Shown: in pieces, positions 6,808 through 8,037 of the stretch
Layout of the letters: every line of letters begins with the position of its first letter
Position numbering within the stretch: the stretch's first letter is position 1
Source: Pelotomaculum sp.
GTDB lineage: Bacteria; Bacillota; Desulfotomaculia; Desulfotomaculales; Pelotomaculaceae
Length of the DNA stretch: 8,037 bases
NCBI GenBank assembly: GCA_022839445.1
Contig: JALHFC010000042.1
Coordinates: 1 to 8,037, forward strand
Direction: 5' to 3'
The notes under the pieces: model-generated
Told to the model about the DNA's origin: nothing
Databases searched by the model: none
The model's input: only the letters and a program-made list of their open reading frames with translations
Made by a program: the position numbers and the translations under genes

Positions 6808-6856
6808 AATGTCACCACTTTCAGGTAAATTTACTTGTTTGGATAAATTGTGCAGC
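6808..6856. other. Largest intergenic gap (49 bp), between the DUF116 gene and rsmB
   Basis: This A+T-rich spacer is the only gap above 30 bp. It holds a perfect 10-bp palindrome, GTAAATTTAC at 6825-6834, and the GGTGA element used by the TTG start of rsmB. I see no hairpin followed by a T-run and no pair of well-spaced -35/-10 boxes, so there is no support for a terminator or promoter here. Confidence 0.5.
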
Positions 6857-7747
6857 CTAATGCCTTACCTTTTCCCCGGCAGTTAGTCCCATTACCGGCA
6901 ACCGCTTTTTAGTTACGCTGCTTTTTTCCTTGACAAAAAAACAAATGGCCTTCTCAACCTTTGAAATATTTATCCTGGTATTAAAACAAGGTCCATTTGG
7001 GCGTTCGTTTGTGACCCCCAGCACCGGTATAGGGCTTGAATCCTGGATACCGCTGGTCAGATCACGCTCACAAGCTATGGCGACAATAGCGCGGGGGCGA
7101 TATTCCTGAACAAACTTTCGCGCCAAAGTGCCACCTGTAGCTACACCCACATTAATACCGTATTTATCCCTTAAATCCAACAGTGCGCTGACGTCACACC
7201 CCCCGCAGCGACGGCAGTTGTCGATATTGATCGTGATTTTGTAAGGACAATCGCTCTGCTGCAGACAGTGTGGCACCAGTAGCAGGACCTCCGAAGGGCG
7301 CAATTTAAGCGCCTTTGACTTGACAAGATCATTGTTGACTTCAATGAAAGAACGCTTAATCCTGTCTTTGTCAATATTAAAGATTCTACCGATAACCAGG
7401 ACAATGGGAAAGAAAATGCTCACCGCTACCCGTATCGGCCCATGCAGGGCAGTAATATCCCTGGCGTAAAGAATTGTTAAAACAATACCCCCGATGCCGA
7501 AAGCAGCCATCACTAGCCCACCGACCAGCATCCCCGCCAAGGCTAACAGCAGTACCTGATCAAAAACACTTCTAGACGGGTGCAAGGCCAAATACCATAT
7601 TCCCACAAAGAGCATCCCCGCAGCTAGAATGCTAACGCCCAGGAGCCCAACAAACAACCTTTTACGCACGGGCAAAAAATTTTTTACTTTCACCGAATTT
7701 CGCCTCCGGCGCCGCATATATTCATAGTCAATAAGCCACGTTGTCAT
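6857..7747 (-). CDS. Membrane protein with a cysteine-rich DUF116-type domain, function unknown
   Basis: I recognise this as a DUF116-family protein; no activity is established for the family to my knowledge. The 296-residue sequence begins with a very basic stretch (MRRRRR at 11-16), then three predicted membrane helices (about 31-53, 65-95 and 105-122). The soluble C-terminal part (about 125-296) carries a cysteine set: C161 and C167 (PHC-x5-C), C178-x2-C181-x2-C184 in DNCRRCGGCD, C226 in AIACERD and C254 in NGPCFN. Such spacing could bind an Fe-S cluster or zinc; that is inference. The start at 7747 directly follows the fmt stop (TAAATG) but has only a weak GGGTAG-like site. A GTG at 7693 (residue 19) has a perfect GGAGG 9 nt upstream and would give a 278-residue protein starting just before the first helix; both starts remain possible. 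Placement between fmt and rsmB suggests co-expression with translation genes, not necessarily a shared job. Confidence 0.85.
   Translation of the reverse strand: MTTWLIDYEYMRRRRRNSVKVKNFLPVRKRLFVGLLGVSILAAGMLFVGIWYLALHPSRSVFDQVLLLALAGMLVGGLVMAAFGIGGIVLTILYARDITALHGPIRVAVSIFFPIVLVIGRIFNIDKDRIKRSFIEVNNDLVKSKALKLRPSEVLLLVPHCLQQSDCPYKITINIDNCRRCGGCDVSALLDLRDKYGINVGVATGGTLARKFVQEYRPRAIVAIACERDLTSGIQDSSPIPVLGVTNERPNGPCFNTRINISKVEKAICFFVKEKSSVTKKRLPVMGLTAGEKVRH
7703..7707 (-). promoter_or_regulatory. Candidate ribosome binding site for a downstream GTG start of the DUF116 gene
   Basis: GGAGG on the minus strand lies 9 nt before a GTG at 7693, in frame with the DUF116 protein at residue 19. It is a much better SD than anything before the ATG at 7747, but it also encodes part of the arginine run (CGG-AGG-CGA codons), so the match may be coincidental. 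Confidence 0.4.
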
Positions 7748-8037
7748 TTAACTACCCATGATTGTACCCACAGGAATAGGTGTCCCCCTTAAAAATTCGG
7801 CGGCGTCCAGCTTTTTTGCGCCTTGTAGCTGGAGTTTGGTTATAACGAGCTTTCCACCGCCGGTGGCAACAGTGATTCCATCCCGGCAGCAAGAGACAAC
7901 TTGTCCTGGTCGGCGCCCATCACCGTCCTCATCCATGGCTACAGAGCTCCACACTTTGAGTACCTTACCGGCAATGGTGGTACGCGCTCCAGGCCAAGGG
8001 TTTAAACCCCTGATCTGGTTATAAATATCCCGAGCCG
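7748..8037 (-). CDS. fmt: Methionyl-tRNA formyltransferase, C-terminal part only (5' end outside window)
   Basis: Fmt formylates Met-tRNA(fMet) from 10-formyl-tetrahydrofolate so that translation can initiate. Only the last 95 codons and the TAA stop are in the window; the frame is open to position 8037, so the catalytic Rossmann domain is outside. The visible part reads ARDIYNQIRGLNPWPGA at its beginning, the characteristic Fmt segment leading into the C-terminal OB-fold domain, followed by KVLKVWSS, a tRNA-binding beta-rich domain, and an ending around GAKKLDAAEFLRGTPIPVG, typical of Fmt C-termini (usually with a K-x-M/L-x-A-x-x-F-L-R-G pattern). An in-frame ATG at 7954 is internal, not the start. 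The next gene starts immediately after the stop. In related genomes def and priA usually lie upstream, which fits a translation-initiation block. Confidence 0.93.
   Translation of the reverse strand, partial: ARDIYNQIRGLNPWPGARTTIAGKVLKVWSSVAMDEDGDGRRPGQVVSCCRDGITVATGGGKLVITKLQLQGAKKLDAAEFLRGTPIPVGTIMGS

Noticed and set aside
7748..7954. A small separate gene starting at the ATG at 7954
   Set aside because: The frame continues upstream to the window edge with Fmt-specific sequence, so this ATG is internal.
7758..8024. Plus-strand open frame of 88 codons opposite fmt
   Set aside because: The minus-strand frame gives an unmistakable Fmt C-terminus (RGLNPWPGA), so the opposite frame is a shadow.
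1..8037. CRISPR arrays, insertion sequences, tRNA or rRNA genes, riboswitches
   Set aside because: No repeated spacer pattern, transposase, inverted terminal repeats or structured RNA was seen; nearly all of the window is coding.

Overview
The window is a single, tightly packed, one-directional gene cluster; every supported gene lies on the minus strand, so transcription runs from position 8037 toward position 1. The organism is most likely a Gram-positive Firmicute (Clostridia), plausibly of the Desulfotomaculum/Pelotomaculum (Peptococcaceae) type. This rests on the fmt–(DUF116)–rsmB–rlmN–PP2C order, which resembles the fmt–rsmB–rlmN–prpC–prkC region of Bacillus and clostridia, on strong Shine-Dalgarno sequences, and on intermediate G+C. 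The genus is inference only.

Layout in transcription order. (1) Translation and RNA modification: the 3' end of fmt (8037-7748), a three-helix membrane protein with a cysteine-rich DUF116-type domain (7747-6857), rsmB (6807-5446) and rlmN (5444-4386). (2) Phospho-signalling: a DUF3662+FHA protein of the FhaA type (4382-3597), a membrane-anchored FHA protein of the FhaB type (3594-3145) and a PP2C Ser/Thr phosphatase (3167-2454). (3) Cell-wall synthesis: a 12-helix SEDS glycosyltransferase of the RodA/FtsW type (2425-1106) and its partner class B penicillin-binding protein (1109 to beyond position 1; the transpeptidase domain is cut before its KTG motif).

Genes are 0-3 bp apart or overlap, except for gaps of 49 bp (DUF116 to rsmB) and 28 bp (PP2C to rodA). 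I see no terminator, no convincing internal promoter, no RNA gene, no mobile element and no CRISPR. No stretch over 300 bp lacks a gene.

The most interesting point is the gene order. fhaA–fhaB–PP2C–rodA–pbpA is the order known from the actinobacterial pknB locus (Mycobacterium tuberculosis Rv0020c to Rv0016c, followed by pknA and pknB). Here it is joined to the Firmicute fmt–rsmB–rlmN block at the shared PP2C gene. No kinase is inside the window, but the context predicts a PASTA-type Ser/Thr kinase just beyond position 1. As a working model, the missing kinase and the PP2C phosphatase would set the phosphorylation state of cell-wall targets, the two FHA proteins would read phosphothreonines at the membrane and in the cytoplasm, and the RodA/PBP pair would be the polymerase/crosslinker under control.
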